Below are positions 24,833 through 34,258 of a DNA stretch of 64,000 nucleotides, piece by piece (positions within the stretch are counted from its first letter, which is position 1; each line of letters starts with the position of its first letter). Below the pieces are notes generated by a model that saw only the letters and a program-made list of their open reading frames with translations, ran no database searches and was not told the origin of the DNA. The position numbers and the translations under genes were made by a program. This DNA comes from Oxydemutator sp963693105 (GTDB lineage Bacteria > Pseudomonadota > Gammaproteobacteria > Poriferisulfidales > Oxydemutatoraceae): positions 1,488,001-1,552,000 of the forward strand of contig OY843752.1 of the NCBI GenBank assembly GCA_963693105.1, given 5' to 3'.

Positions 24833-27800
24833 CAACCCGCCATCTGCGCGGCTTCTTCGACGTTGACCGAGACCAGCCGCGAAACTCCCGGCTCGCCCAT
24901 CGTCACGCCAATCAAGCAGGCCATGTGTTCCATCGTCAGGCGGTTGTGGGTGATGACAATGAATTGCACCCGGTTCTGCATGTCCCTCAGCAGTTCGCAA
25001 AACCGCAGCACATTGGTTTCGTCCAGCGGCGCGTCCACCTCGTCCAGTACGCAAAACGGCGCCGGCCTGAGTTCAAAAATCGAGAACACGACGGCCATGG
25101 CCGCCAGCGCCTTCTCGCCGCCCGACAGCAAATTGATCGAAGACAGGCGCTTGCCGGGCGGGCGCACCATGATCGAGACACCGCCCTTGAGCCAATCGTT
25201 TTCATTCAGTTGCAGATAGGCCTGGCCGCCGCCGAACAGCCGCGCGAAGACGTCCTCCAGCCGGCTGTTGATGTTGTCGAACGTGCTCTTGAATTTCTCG
25301 CGGCTGACGCGGTCAATCCGGGCAATCGCCGCCTCCAGCGTCGCCAGCGCGTTCGACAAATCCTCGCACTGCGAGTCCAGATATTCCTTGCGTTCGCTTT
25401 CCTCACCGTACTCCTCGGCAGCCGCCAGATTGATCGCGCCGAGGCGGTGTATGCGCTTGTCCACCGCTTCGAGTTCTTCGCGGCAGTTGTCCAGAGTCGT
25501 CTCCGGTTCGAGTTCGCTCTCGATTTCCTCGCGCGTCCAGCGGCATTCTTCGATTTTCTTCTGCCAGTCCTCGCAGCGAATGTGGCTGGCCTGCTCTTCC
25601 ACGCGCGCCTGCTCATGGCGCTGCTGCAATGCCTCGCGCGCCGCTTCCAGTTCCTTGTGGCGTTTTTCCAGTTCCCGGATTTGCGCCTGCACCGCTTCCA
25701 GTCCCTCGTTTTTGCCCTGCACTTCCCGTTCACAGACTGCGCGCTCGTTAATCAGTTTCTGCAATTCCTCCCGCAGGCTCTGAATCGGGTTCTGCGAGTC
25801 GTCGGCGACGCGCTTCATGGCGGCGGCGCGCTGTTCAAGATCACCGCGCTGCTGCCGCGTCTGGGCGATGTTTTCAGCAATGCCCTCCAGCCCCGACGCC
25901 AGCGACTGCCGTCCGACTTCAAGCCGGTGCAATTTTTGCTGGGCCTCGCGCAATCCGGCTCTGGCGGCGGCCACCTGCTCTTCGCTGTCGGCGCGCCGGC
26001 GCTGCAAGTCGGCCTGGCTTGAATCGTAATCCGACGTGGAGGCCAGCGCCTCCCGGTGTGCCTGAAGTAATTCCAGACGCCGCGCCTCGACTGCCTGCCG
26101 GCGCCGCGAACCTTGTTCCTGCTGCTGATCCAACTCCGCCAGCAGCTCGCGGCCGTGGCGCAGTTTCGCCTCGCGCCGGTGCAAATCGCCGCCGGCTTCG
26201 GTCACCTGCTCCAACAGGCCGGCGCGCCGGCCCTGCACTTCTTCGAGCCGGGACTCATTTTGCGCCAACTGCCGGCGCACGGATTCCGACTCCCGTTGCA
26301 ATTCCGACGCCTTGCGGTTTGCGGTCTCGATGTCCGACATCAGCCGCTCCATGGTCTTGCGGCGCACCAGCACGCCGCCCTGCTCGTCGGCGTCTTTGCG
26401 CAACTGCATCCAGTGGCGCCCGACCCATACGCCGTCGCGGGTGATGAACGACTCATGATCGGCCAGCCGCGAGCGCCGGTGCAGCGCCTGCGCCAGGTCG
26501 TCCGCCGGATACACGCCGCGCAGCAGAGCCAGCACGCCGGCGTCGGCCCGCACTTTGTCGGCAAGCGACGGCTTTTGCGCCCGGTCCTCGCCCGAACCGT
26601 GCTCAAACATCACCAGACGCCCGGAATCAATCTGCCCGGCATGATCGGCGTGGTCTTCGAGCGAGCCGACCTCGACGCCTTCCAGGAAAGTGTCCAGCAC
26701 CAGCTCGACCGCCGCCTCCCAGCCGTCGTCCACCTCGATTTTTGCGGCCATCTGCGCCGCATCGTGCAAGCCGTGGCGCTCGCGCCATTCGCTGAACGCC
26801 TGCCGGTCGCGCCCCAGACCCGCCTGTTGCAGTGCTTCAAGCGACGCCAGCCGCCCGCGCATGTCCTGCAACCCGACCTGCTCCTCGTGCAGCAAACCCT
26901 GAAGTTCATGCAGACGGTCGCGCACACCGGTAACCGCCGCCGCCAGTTCGTCGTATTCGCGCCCGCAATCGGCCGCTTCCTGCTCGCACTGTGCCTGCAA
27001 TCCCCTCGATTCCGAGCATTGCGCCTCCAGCGCGGGCAAATCCAGCGCCGCCCGGCGTTCGACAATCCCGCGCCCGGCGAGCGCGAGTTCCTCCAGTTCC
27101 TTCTCGCAGTATTCCAGTTTGACCTTGCCGACTTCGGCCACCTCCAGCGATTGTCTGGTGTCGCTGTGGTGCTGTTCCCATTCGTGGCCGGTCTGCGCCA
27201 ACTGCCGCTCCGCCGTTTGCAGCGCGTCCTCCAGCCGGGCCACCTCGCCGCGCGCGGCGTCCGCCCCGGACTGCGACTCCGCCAGCCTTGTCTCGTTTTC
27301 GGCCAGCCGCGCCTGTTGTTCGTCGAGACGCTTGCGGCATTTTTCGACGGCGTGGGCAATCGCCGATTCCTCCTGGCGTATCTGCCCGGCTTCTTTTGTG
27401 CGGTAGGCGATGTCCTGCTCCAGGCCCGAAATATCGGTGCTCAGCCGGTAAAAATTCTTTTGCGTCTCGTTCAGCGTCTGGTTGTGTTCATCATGCGTGG
27501 CGCGCTGCTCCTCAATCCGGGCCTCGATGCGCCGCAGGTCGGCCTGGTTGCCCTCCAGTTGCAGCCGCAGGCCGGAAACGCGCTGCTCGCAAGCCAGGCG
27601 CTGCTGCTCGTGATGCCTGAATTCCAGCAGCGAGGTTCTGGCCTCGAGTTTTTCCTTCCGGTGCTTGAATTCGTTGAAGCGTTCGGCGCCGCGCGCCTGG
27701 CGCTTGAGTTTCTCGACCTGCTTCGAGACTTCTTCGCGGTGGTCAAGCACCCGGTCGAGGTTGTCGCGCGTGTGGCGCATCCGGACCTCGGTGTCGCGTT

Positions 27801-28326
27801 TGCGCTCGTGATACTTCGAAATGCCGGCGGCCTCCTCCAGATACAGGCGCATCTCCTCCGGTCGGGCCTCGATGATGCGGGCGATCATGCCCTGCTGGAC
27901 CAGAGCGTAACTCTGCCCACCCAGGCCGGTGCCGAAAAACAGGTCCGACACGTCGCGGCGGCGACAGCGCGTGTTGTTGATGAAGTACTTCGATTCCTGG
28001 CTGCGGTCGGCGATGCGCTTGACCGAGATTTCGCCGTAGGCCGCGTATTGGCCGCCGAAGGAGCCGCTTGAATTGTCGAAAATCAGCTCGACCGACGCCT
28101 GTCCGACCGGCTTGCGCGAGCGGGTGCCGCTGAAAATCACATCCTGGAGGTTGGTTGCGCGGATGTTCCTCGCCGTGTGCCCCATCACCCAGCGAACCGC
28201 ATCCACGATGTTGGATTTGCCGCAGCCGTTGGGGCCGACGACACCGGTCATGTCCTCGGCAATTTCAATCACGGTGGGATCCGCGAAAGACTTGAATCCG
28301 ACGAGTTTGATCTTTGTGAGTTTCAT
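24832..28326 (-). CDS. smc: SMC chromosome segregation ATPase
   Basis: An 1164-residue SMC. Walker A GPNGCGKSN is at residue 32, long coiled coils flank a hinge near 500-650, and the C-terminal head carries NLLSGGEKALAAMA and FCVLDEVDAPLD. It organises and segregates the nucleoid, usually with ScpA and ScpB. The presence of SMC rather than MukB separates this organism from enterics and vibrios. It is divergent from queF and heads the smc-zipA-ligA run. Confidence 0.96.
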   Translation of the reverse strand: MKLTKIKLVGFKSFADPTVIEIAEDMTGVVGPNGCGKSNIVDAVRWVMGHTARNIRATNLQDVIFSGTRSRKPVGQASVELIFDNSSGSFGGQYAAYGEISVKRIADRSQESKYFINNTRCRRRDVSDLFFGTGLGGQSYALVQQGMIARIIEARPEEMRLYLEEAAGISKYHERKRDTEVRMRHTRDNLDRVLDHREEVSKQVEKLKRQARGAERFNEFKHRKEKLEARTSLLEFRHHEQQRLACEQRVSGLRLQLEGNQADLRRIEARIEEQRATHDEHNQTLNETQKNFYRLSTDISGLEQDIAYRTKEAGQIRQEESAIAHAVEKCRKRLDEQQARLAENETRLAESQSGADAARGEVARLEDALQTAERQLAQTGHEWEQHHSDTRQSLEVAEVGKVKLEYCEKELEELALAGRGIVERRAALDLPALEAQCSESRGLQAQCEQEAADCGREYDELAAAVTGVRDRLHELQGLLHEEQVGLQDMRGRLASLEALQQAGLGRDRQAFSEWRERHGLHDAAQMAAKIEVDDGWEAAVELVLDTFLEGVEVGSLEDHADHAGQIDSGRLVMFEHGSGEDRAQKPSLADKVRADAGVLALLRGVYPADDLAQALHRRSRLADHESFITRDGVWVGRHWMQLRKDADEQGGVLVRRKTMERLMSDIETANRKASELQRESESVRRQLAQNESRLEEVQGRRAGLLEQVTEAGGDLHRREAKLRHGRELLAELDQQQEQGSRRRQAVEARRLELLQAHREALASTSDYDSSQADLQRRRADSEEQVAAARAGLREAQQKLHRLEVGRQSLASGLEGIAENIAQTRQQRGDLEQRAAAMKRVADDSQNPIQSLREELQKLINERAVCEREVQGKNEGLEAVQAQIRELEKRHKELEAAREALQQRHEQARVEEQASHIRCEDWQKKIEECRWTREEIESELEPETTLDNCREELEAVDKRIHRLGAINLAAAEEYGEESERKEYLDSQCEDLSNALATLEAAIARIDRVSREKFKSTFDNINSRLEDVFARLFGGGQAYLQLNENDWLKGGVSIMVRPPGKRLSSINLLSGGEKALAAMAVVFSIFELRPAPFCVLDEVDAPLDETNVLRFCELLRDMQNRVQFIVITHNRLTMEHMACLIGVTMGEPGVSRLVSVNVEEAAQMAG

Positions 28327-28339
28327 CGCCCGGGCGGCA

Positions 28340-28369
28340 TTGGAATTATTCCCGAATTTCCCTTAGAAT
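28340..28369 (+). promoter_or_regulatory. Probable sigma-70 promoter of queF
   Basis: TTGGAA (28340-28345) and TAGAAT (28364-28369) are separated by 18 bases. Transcription would begin about 18 bases before the queF start codon. It lies in the 67-base gap between divergent smc and queF. Confidence 0.4.
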
Positions 28370-28393
28370 CGGTGTCCGCATCAACGGGAAAGT

Positions 28394-28801
28394 GTGACTT
28401 TGTCCGGCCACGTCAGCAAAAATCTGGAAACTTTTGAAAATCCTCAACCTGGGCGGGATTATACCATCCAAATCGGGATTCCGGAGTTCACCTGCCTGTG
28501 CCCGCTCACCGGCCAGCCCGACTTCGCGCACCTGTCCATCTCCTATATCCCCGACCGGCTGTGCGTCGAATTGAAAAGTCTCAAAAACTACATCTGGGGC
28601 TTCAGAGACCGGGGCGCCTTCCACGAGGCGGTCAGCAACGAAATCCTCGACGACCTGCGCAGGCTGCTGAACCCGCGCTTCATCCGCCTGACCGCGAAAT
28701 TCCGCGTGCGCGGCGGCATCTCCACCCGCATCGTGGTCGAACACCGGATGGAAGGCTGGACCGGAAGCGAGCGCCCGGGCGCGCACGCTCGCGACGAGTA
28801 G
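28394..28801 (+). CDS. queF: QueF: NADPH-dependent preQ0 reductase
   Basis: A 135-residue single-domain (YkvM-type) QueF. The catalytic cysteine is in FTCLCPLTGQPDFAHL near residue 35. The conserved SLKNYIWGFRDRGAFHEAVSN carries the glutamate and QueF motif. It reduces 7-cyano-7-deazaguanine to preQ1 for queuosine in tRNA. The start is GTG at 28394. It is convergent with the next gene, with no gap between the stop codons. No other queuosine gene is nearby. Confidence 0.93.
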   Translation: MTLSGHVSKNLETFENPQPGRDYTIQIGIPEFTCLCPLTGQPDFAHLSISYIPDRLCVELKSLKNYIWGFRDRGAFHEAVSNEILDDLRRLLNPRFIRLTAKFRVRGGISTRIVVEHRMEGWTGSERPGAHARDE

Positions 28802-29740
28802 TCAGGGGCCAAACAACTCAAGACCGATTCGGGCGAGCCGGCACTTCGCAAGCAGCGCGTCCTCCCCCTGGAAAGGGTGGTTGAATTCGCCCTTTGCGCC
28901 GGGGCAGTGCTTTGCCAGGTATTCAAAGCGCCTGCCGCCGCACCGCCCCACCGCATCCCACAGCGGCTGCGTGCGCGACAGCGGAACCACATAATCGCCG
29001 GGGGAGCGCATGAATGTGACGTTGCGGCACGGGCCGGATTCGTCGAGCCTGCGCTTGGGGCTGTATTCATCGGCGCAGTCATACAGGCCAAAGTTCACCG
29101 TGCCGGGTGTGGAATCAATCACCATGCTGCGGTAGCTGGTGCGCGCCGACGGGCCGTCCAGCGCATTGATCAGCAACAGGCCGCCGAAAGAAAATCCGTA
29201 GAGGTGTTTGTCCGCGTCTTCGTACTCGGTGTTCAGATGACTCAGGATGTCCTTGTAGTCTTCGATCATCGCGTGAAAAAACGGATTGCCCTCCGAACCG
29301 GGATAACCCCTGAAGTCATACACGTAAAAATCAATTTCGGGATGCTCCACGGCCAGCGGCATGAACGTCTCGACCACGTCGCGCGCCGTCCAGGCGTTGC
29401 CCTGCGCAATCAGCGCGTAACCGGACGAAGCCGCGCCGCGCGCGGAAAACAAACAGCCGGCCAGGCTTGCGCCGTCCCCCGCCGTGAAGCGGACGCTCCG
29501 CAGGCGGACATCGTCACGCCCCGGTCCGCACTGCGCGTGCGCGCCTCCCCTCCCGGCCGCTCTTCTCCAGCCCTTGAACACCGACTCCTCGTCCATGAAA
29601 AGCCCGAAAGGAAAACGCGCCTTGCAGACGGAAATCTCGCGCGGGGACGCTTCGCGTGCGCCGACGGTGTCCCGCGCGACAGCCTCTCCCTGCGCCGCCA
29701 GCAGCGCAACACCCAGCCAGAAAACATACATCGCCGACAT
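28802..29740 (-). CDS. Exported alpha/beta hydrolase
   Basis: A 312-residue protein with an N-terminal signal peptide (MYVFWLGVALLAAQGEAVA, probable cleavage after AVA). The hydrolase fold shows SGYALIAQGNAWTARD, YDFRGYPGSEGNP (oxyanion region), the nucleophile elbow YGFSFGGLLLIN with Ser, and a late histidine (FNHPFQGED). It is probably periplasmic. Several cysteines (CGP, CLFS, CADE, CRN, CGG) may form disulfides. The substrate is unknown. The start at 29740 is chosen so that the signal peptide is at the N-terminus; an ATG at 29755 is also possible. Confidence 0.6.
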   Translation of the reverse strand: MSAMYVFWLGVALLAAQGEAVARDTVGAREASPREISVCKARFPFGLFMDEESVFKGWRRAAGRGGAHAQCGPGRDDVRLRSVRFTAGDGASLAGCLFSARGAASSGYALIAQGNAWTARDVVETFMPLAVEHPEIDFYVYDFRGYPGSEGNPFFHAMIEDYKDILSHLNTEYEDADKHLYGFSFGGLLLINALDGPSARTSYRSMVIDSTPGTVNFGLYDCADEYSPKRRLDESGPCRNVTFMRSPGDYVVPLSRTQPLWDAVGRCGGRRFEYLAKHCPGAKGEFNHPFQGEDALLAKCRLARIGLELFGP

Positions 29741-29786
29741 TTCCAATCCATACAATGTCCGGTAGTGTATAGTATCGGGCCGGCCC

Positions 29787-29863
29787 GCCCCGGTGGCACA
29801 ACTGGATAGCGCGTCCCCCTCCTAAGGGGAAGGTTGCAGGTTCGAACCCTGCCCGGGGCGCCA
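29787..29863 (+). tRNA. tRNA-Arg(CCT)
   Basis: The cloverleaf is clear. Acceptor arms are GCCCCGG (29787-29793) and CCGGGGC (29853-29859), with discriminator G and an encoded CCA. The anticodon stem TCCCC/GGGGA has the loop CTCCTAA, giving anticodon CCT (29821-29823), which reads AGG. The T arm is GCAGG-TTCGAAC-CCTGC. One A-C mismatch is seen in the D stem. A -10 element TATAGT at 29768-29773 precedes a GC-rich discriminator, as in stringently controlled stable RNA promoters. Confidence 0.95.
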
Positions 29864-29877
29864 ATCCAGACCCGACC

Positions 29878-30726
29878 TCAAATTCCGGCCTGAAGCGAGC
29901 GCTTCTCCGAGCGTTGCCGCAACAACTCGGCGGTGACAATCAGCAGCACCGAAAACAGAATCAGCAGGGTCGCCACCGCCAGAATGGTCGGGCTGATTTG
30001 TTCGTTCAGGCCGGCCCACATCTGGCGCGGAATCGTGCGCTGCTCAAAGCCGGCCAGAAACAGCACAACGACCACCTCATCAAACGAAGTCGCAAAGGCG
30101 AACAAGCCGCCCGCGAAAATGCCCGGCGCAATCTGCGGCGCGGTTACCTTGAAGAAAGTCCGCGCCGGCGGCGCGCCGAGACTGGCCGCCGCGCGCGGCA
30201 GCGCCGGGTTGAGGCGCGACAGTGCGGCGGTGACGGTAATCACGACGAACGGGGAACCCAGCACCGTATGCGCCAGCACCAGGCCGGTCAGCGTCTGCCC
30301 GAGATGAACCGCCGAATAGAAAAAGAACATGCCGACGGCGGAAATGATAATCGGCACCACAATCGGCGAGATCAGGATACTCAGAATCAGCGTCTTGCCG
30401 GGGAAACGGGGACGGTCGAGGCCGACCGCCGCCGCGGTGCCGAGAATCACCGACAGCAGCGTCGCGAAAAAAGCGACGATGAAACTGTTTTTCACGGACA
30501 GCAGCCACTGCGGATTGTCGGCGATGTCGCGGTACCAGCGCAGCGAAAAGGCCTCCGGCTGCAAGGTCAGCATCTCCCTGGTAAAGGTGAAATACGGCTC
30601 GGCGTTGAACGACAGCGGAATGATGACCACCAACGGCAGCATCAGGAAAGCGAACACCAGTCCGCAGACGATGCGAAACAGGTAATGCCCGGTGGCGGAG
30701 CCGGCTCGCGCGCGCGCCGCCATCAT
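29878..30726 (-). CDS. potC: PotC-type polyamine ABC transporter permease
   Basis: A 282-residue inner-membrane permease with about six helices. The EAA loop is AAASLGAPPARTFFKVTAPQ, and conserved NAEPYFTFTREMLTLQPEAFSLRWY lies after the first helix. It overlaps the end of potB (ATGA). With PotA, PotB and PotD it imports putrescine, spermidine or a similar cation. The exact ligand is not determinable here; related systems also carry other amines. Confidence 0.85.
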   Translation of the reverse strand: MMAARARAGSATGHYLFRIVCGLVFAFLMLPLVVIIPLSFNAEPYFTFTREMLTLQPEAFSLRWYRDIADNPQWLLSVKNSFIVAFFATLLSVILGTAAAVGLDRPRFPGKTLILSILISPIVVPIIISAVGMFFFYSAVHLGQTLTGLVLAHTVLGSPFVVITVTAALSRLNPALPRAAASLGAPPARTFFKVTAPQIAPGIFAGGLFAFATSFDEVVVVLFLAGFEQRTIPRQMWAGLNEQISPTILAVATLLILFSVLLIVTAELLRQRSEKRSLQAGI

Positions 30727-32045
30727 GCCACCCGGATCCTCTCGATGCCGACCAACTTGTGGTAAATCCAGTAAATCAGCAGCACCGCGACCAGCAGAAT
30801 CGCGCCCAGCGCCGAAGCAAACCCCCAGTTCAGGGACGCCTTGATATGGTAGAAGATGAAGTTGCTGATCAACTGCCCGCTCTGCCCGCCGACCAGCGCC
30901 GGCGTAATGTAGTAGCCGACCGCCAGCATGAACACCAGCAGGCTTCCCGCGCCGACGCCGGCCAGCGTCTGCGGCAGATAGACCCGCATGAACGCGGTCA
31001 GCGGCGTCGCCCCGAGCGAAACGGCGACCCGCGTCAGCGAACGCGGAATTCCCCTCATCACGCTGTAGAGCGGCAGCACCATGAACGGCAGCAGCACGTA
31101 CGTCATCGCGACCACCGTGCCGGTCAGGTTGAACACCATCTGGATGCGCTCATTGTCGGCGATCAGGCCAAGCCACACCAGCGTGCTGTTGATGACGCCG
31201 CTGGATTGCAGCAGCGCAATCCAGCTGGTCGTCCTGACCAGCAACGAGGTCCAGAACGGCAGCAGCACCATAATCATCAGCCAGTTGCTGATGCGCGGCG
31301 GCAGCCCCGCCATCAAATAGGAAATGGGAAACCCCAGCAGCAGGCAAAACACCGTGACCACGAGGCTGACCCACAACGTGCGCAGAAAAATCTTTACGTA
31401 AATCCGCTTGCCTTCCGGCTGCCGGATGACGCCGCCGTCCTCGCCGTGCCGCAAATCGAGCGCCGCCAGATAATTGGCGGACGTGTACCGGCCCGAGGCC
31501 GCCTTGAGCGTCGTCCAGGTCTGATGCCGCCCCCAGCGCGGGTCGAGTTCGGCCAGCCATTCGCCCCAGGATGGATGCCCGGGTTTCGCCTCGTCGGCGG
31601 CGGCCAGACGCCGCCCGGTCTTGTTGAACAGACTGCGCATGCCGCTCATCCTGTAATTGAGGTGGTTTGCGACCCGGCCGATTGTGCGCTCCCTGCGTGC
31701 CTGCCCGAGTTCGGCGGCGAAAACCGCAAGCGTGTCCTCGCCGGGCAAGCCGGCGCCGTCCCACCGCGCAAGCGCCGCCGCGCTCTTCGGCATATAGGTC
31801 TGAAGCGCCGAGTCGTCAACGCTGCGAAGCAGAATGCCGCCCATCGGCACCAGATAGGTTATTGCCAGAAAAAGCAGCAGCGGCGCGACCAGCAGAAAAG
31901 CGCGGGCGCGATGGAAACCGGCGGCGACGCCGCGCACCAGATGTTCGCGGCGCTCCATTTCGATCGCCTTCCTGTCCTCAGGCAAGCCGATGGCGCGCAC
32001 CACCGCAAAGGCGGCGTCCAGCCCGGGTTTTCCGGCCTCGATCAT
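30723..32045 (-). CDS. potB: PotB-type polyamine ABC transporter permease
   Basis: A 440-residue permease, longer than E. coli PotB. After the first helix (ARAFLLVAPLLLFLAITYLVP) there is a periplasmic insertion of about 130 residues, rich in charged and aromatic residues, before the next helix (IFLRTLWVSLVVTVFCLLLG). The EAA loop is VAVSLGATPLTAFMRVYLPQ. It lies between potD and potC in a potA-potD-potB-potC operon. The large loop occurs in some marine PotB-like proteins; its function is not known. Confidence 0.85.
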   Translation of the reverse strand: MIEAGKPGLDAAFAVVRAIGLPEDRKAIEMERREHLVRGVAAGFHRARAFLLVAPLLLFLAITYLVPMGGILLRSVDDSALQTYMPKSAAALARWDGAGLPGEDTLAVFAAELGQARRERTIGRVANHLNYRMSGMRSLFNKTGRRLAAADEAKPGHPSWGEWLAELDPRWGRHQTWTTLKAASGRYTSANYLAALDLRHGEDGGVIRQPEGKRIYVKIFLRTLWVSLVVTVFCLLLGFPISYLMAGLPPRISNWLMIMVLLPFWTSLLVRTTSWIALLQSSGVINSTLVWLGLIADNERIQMVFNLTGTVVAMTYVLLPFMVLPLYSVMRGIPRSLTRVAVSLGATPLTAFMRVYLPQTLAGVGAGSLLVFMLAVGYYITPALVGGQSGQLISNFIFYHIKASLNWGFASALGAILLVAVLLIYWIYHKLVGIERIRVA

Positions 32046-32074
32046 ATTCTAAAAAGGCGGCTGCGCGGCGCGCG

Positions 32075-33217
32075 TCACCTCGCAAGCCACGTGCTGAAGC
32101 GCTCGGTCATCTCGTCGCCGTAGTCCGCCCACCATTCGAAATCGCTCTCCAGTACGTTCCGAAAGTGCTCCGGTGTGGTCGGCATGTGCGGCGCCATGTC
32201 GGCGCCGGTCTCGGCATGAGTCGAAATCATCGACATGGCCGAGCGCCGCGCCGGGCCGTAGGAGATGTAGCGCGCCTGGTCGGCGAGGCGCTGCGTGTCG
32301 CTTGCGAACCGGACGTAGGCGAGCGCCTGCTCGTAATGCGGAGTACCCTTGACGATGGTGTAGAGATTCTTGTACCAGATCTGCCGGTCCCAGACGATCC
32401 TGAACGGCTTTTTCTCCTTGTTCCAGGCGTTGAAAATGCGCCCGTTGTACGCGGTCGCCATCACCACTTCGCCGTCGGCCAGCATCAGCGGCGGCAGCGA
32501 ACCGGCTTTCCACCAGATTACGTGGTCCTTGATGGTGTCCAGTTTGGCAAACGCACGCTGCAAGCCCTCGTCGGTTGACAACATCGCATAGACCTTGTCG
32601 ATTGGCACGCCGTCCGCCATCAGCGCGAATTCCAGGGTCGAGCGCGGCGACTTTCTGAGAGAGCGCTTGCCCGGGAATTTTTCCAGGTCGAAGAAATCCT
32701 CCAGACGGGCCGGCTTGTCGCCGGGAAAGCGGCTTTCGTCGTAGGCGAAGATCGTGGACCAGACAATCAGCGGAATGCCGCATTCCGAGTGCAGCATCTC
32801 CGGCAGAAAATCCTTCTCTGCCGGGGTGCCGTCGGGTGCGCGCGGAAACGCCGCGAGATTCACCGGCTCCAGCAGGCCCTCGTCGCAGCCGCGCACCACA
32901 TCCGCCAAAGGCATGTCCACGATATCCCAGGTGACGTTGCCCGACTGCACCTGAACCTGAATCTCGGCCAGCCCGCCGTTGTAGTCCTCGGCATGGACGC
33001 GGATGCCGGTCTTTGCCGTGAACGGCTCGTGGTAGGCCTTGATCTGGCTGTAGCTGTAGGCGCCGCCCCACGACACCACCGTCAGCGCGTCCTGCGCCGC
33101 GACCGTGGCCGGCATTGCGGCCAGCGCCGCGGCCAGCGCGAGTCGGCGCCTACGAGGCGAACACACGGCAGTCTTCCGGGTACCAGCCCACTTTGATTTG
33201 TTGTCCGATTTCGACAT
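32075..33217 (-). CDS. potD: PotD-type polyamine-binding periplasmic protein
   Basis: A 380-residue extracytoplasmic solute-binding protein. A basic n-region and hydrophobic core (RRRRLALAAALAAMPATVAAQ) give a Sec-type signal after a long 33-residue lead. The mature part begins ALTVVSWGGAYSYSQIKAYHEPF, typical of PotD. Start choice is open: ATG 33217 has a GGGGGA ribosome site but overlaps potA by 68 bases, while GTG 33166 overlaps by only 17 and gives a more ordinary signal peptide. Both lead to the same mature protein. Confidence 0.85.
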   Translation of the reverse strand: MSKSDNKSKWAGTRKTAVCSPRRRRLALAAALAAMPATVAAQDALTVVSWGGAYSYSQIKAYHEPFTAKTGIRVHAEDYNGGLAEIQVQVQSGNVTWDIVDMPLADVVRGCDEGLLEPVNLAAFPRAPDGTPAEKDFLPEMLHSECGIPLIVWSTIFAYDESRFPGDKPARLEDFFDLEKFPGKRSLRKSPRSTLEFALMADGVPIDKVYAMLSTDEGLQRAFAKLDTIKDHVIWWKAGSLPPLMLADGEVVMATAYNGRIFNAWNKEKKPFRIVWDRQIWYKNLYTIVKGTPHYEQALAYVRFASDTQRLADQARYISYGPARRSAMSMISTHAETGADMAPHMPTTPEHFRNVLESDFEWWADYGDEMTERFSTWLAR

Positions 33218-34229
33218 TCCATTTCCCCCGATCGTTTGGATATTTGATGACAAGTTCTTCTTTACCGCCCAGTTCGACGACAGCGCGCATGTTATCACCG
33301 AGATAGACGAGCTCGCTGATGCAACCTTCCAGAATATTACCGCAATCGCTTCCCGGGCTGATCAATATCCTCTCCGGGCGCACCGCCAGCAACACGCGTT
33401 CGACACCGTCGGCGAGGCCGATGGGCGTTCCCTGCAGGCGGCTGCCGCCGTTGGTCTCGACGGCGCAGGTTTCCTCGTACACATGCAGCACCCTGGCTTC
33501 CAGCAGGTTGTTCTCGCCGATAAAGCCGGCGGTGAACGCGTTGACCGGGTATTCATAAATCGAGTCGGGCGCGTCAATCTGCTGGATTCTGCCCTCGCTG
33601 AACACCGCCACCCTGCTCGACAACGTCAGCGCCTCGCCCTGGTCGTGCGTGACGTAAATCACGGTCAGGCCGAGTTTCTCGTGCAGACGCTTGATTTCGT
33701 ACTGCATTCGTTCGCGCAGCTGCTTGTCCAGCGCGCCCAGCGGTTCGTCCATCAGCACCAGCGCCGGATGGAAAATCAGCGCACGCGCAAGCGCCACTCG
33801 CTGCTGCTGCCCGCCGGAGAGTTGCGCCGGAAACCGCCCGTCCAGTCCGGACAAATGCACCATGTCCAGCGCCTCGTCCACGCGCTCGCGTATTTCGGCC
33901 TTGTCCATGCCGCGCACCTCCAGCGGAAACGCCAGATTGCCGGCCACCGTCATGTGCGGAAACAGCGCGTAGTTCTGAAACACCAGGCCGATGCCGCGCT
34001 TGTGCGATGGAATGTCGTTGACGCGCGTGCCGCGAATCAGTATCTCGCCGCTCGTGACCTCCTCAAAACCCGCCAGCATCATCAAACAGGTCGTCTTGCC
34101 GGAACCCGACGGCCCCAGCAGGGTCAGAAACTCGCCCTCGTACACATCGAGGTTCAGATTGTCCACGATCCACGACTGCCGGTCGTAGTTCTTGGAAACC
34201 TTGCGAAAACTTACGCAGACTTGCGCCAT
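33150..34229 (-). CDS. potA: PotA-type polyamine import ATPase
   Basis: A 359-residue ABC ATPase with a C-terminal TOBE domain. Walker A GPSGSGKTT near residue 40, signature LSGGQQQRVALARAL near 138, Walker B LVLMDEPLGALD, and VTHDQGEALTLSSR. The TOBE part shows VRPERILISPGSD. It energises uptake through PotB and PotC. It is first in the pot operon, 29 bases after the small membrane protein at 34259-34660. Confidence 0.92.
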   Translation of the reverse strand: MAQVCVSFRKVSKNYDRQSWIVDNLNLDVYEGEFLTLLGPSGSGKTTCLMMLAGFEEVTSGEILIRGTRVNDIPSHKRGIGLVFQNYALFPHMTVAGNLAFPLEVRGMDKAEIRERVDEALDMVHLSGLDGRFPAQLSGGQQQRVALARALIFHPALVLMDEPLGALDKQLRERMQYEIKRLHEKLGLTVIYVTHDQGEALTLSSRVAVFSEGRIQQIDAPDSIYEYPVNAFTAGFIGENNLLEARVLHVYEETCAVETNGGSRLQGTPIGLADGVERVLLAVRPERILISPGSDCGNILEGCISELVYLGDNMRAVVELGGKEELVIKYPNDRGKWNVEIGQQIKVGWYPEDCRVFAS

Positions 34230-34258
34230 TCGCCGAAAACCCGCTCAGCCGGCGTTCA

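Noticed and set aside
26113..28071. Plus-strand frame of 652 codons opposite smc
   Set aside because: SMC motifs on the minus strand are unambiguous; the plus frame is low-complexity Leu/Arg/Gln-rich shadow.
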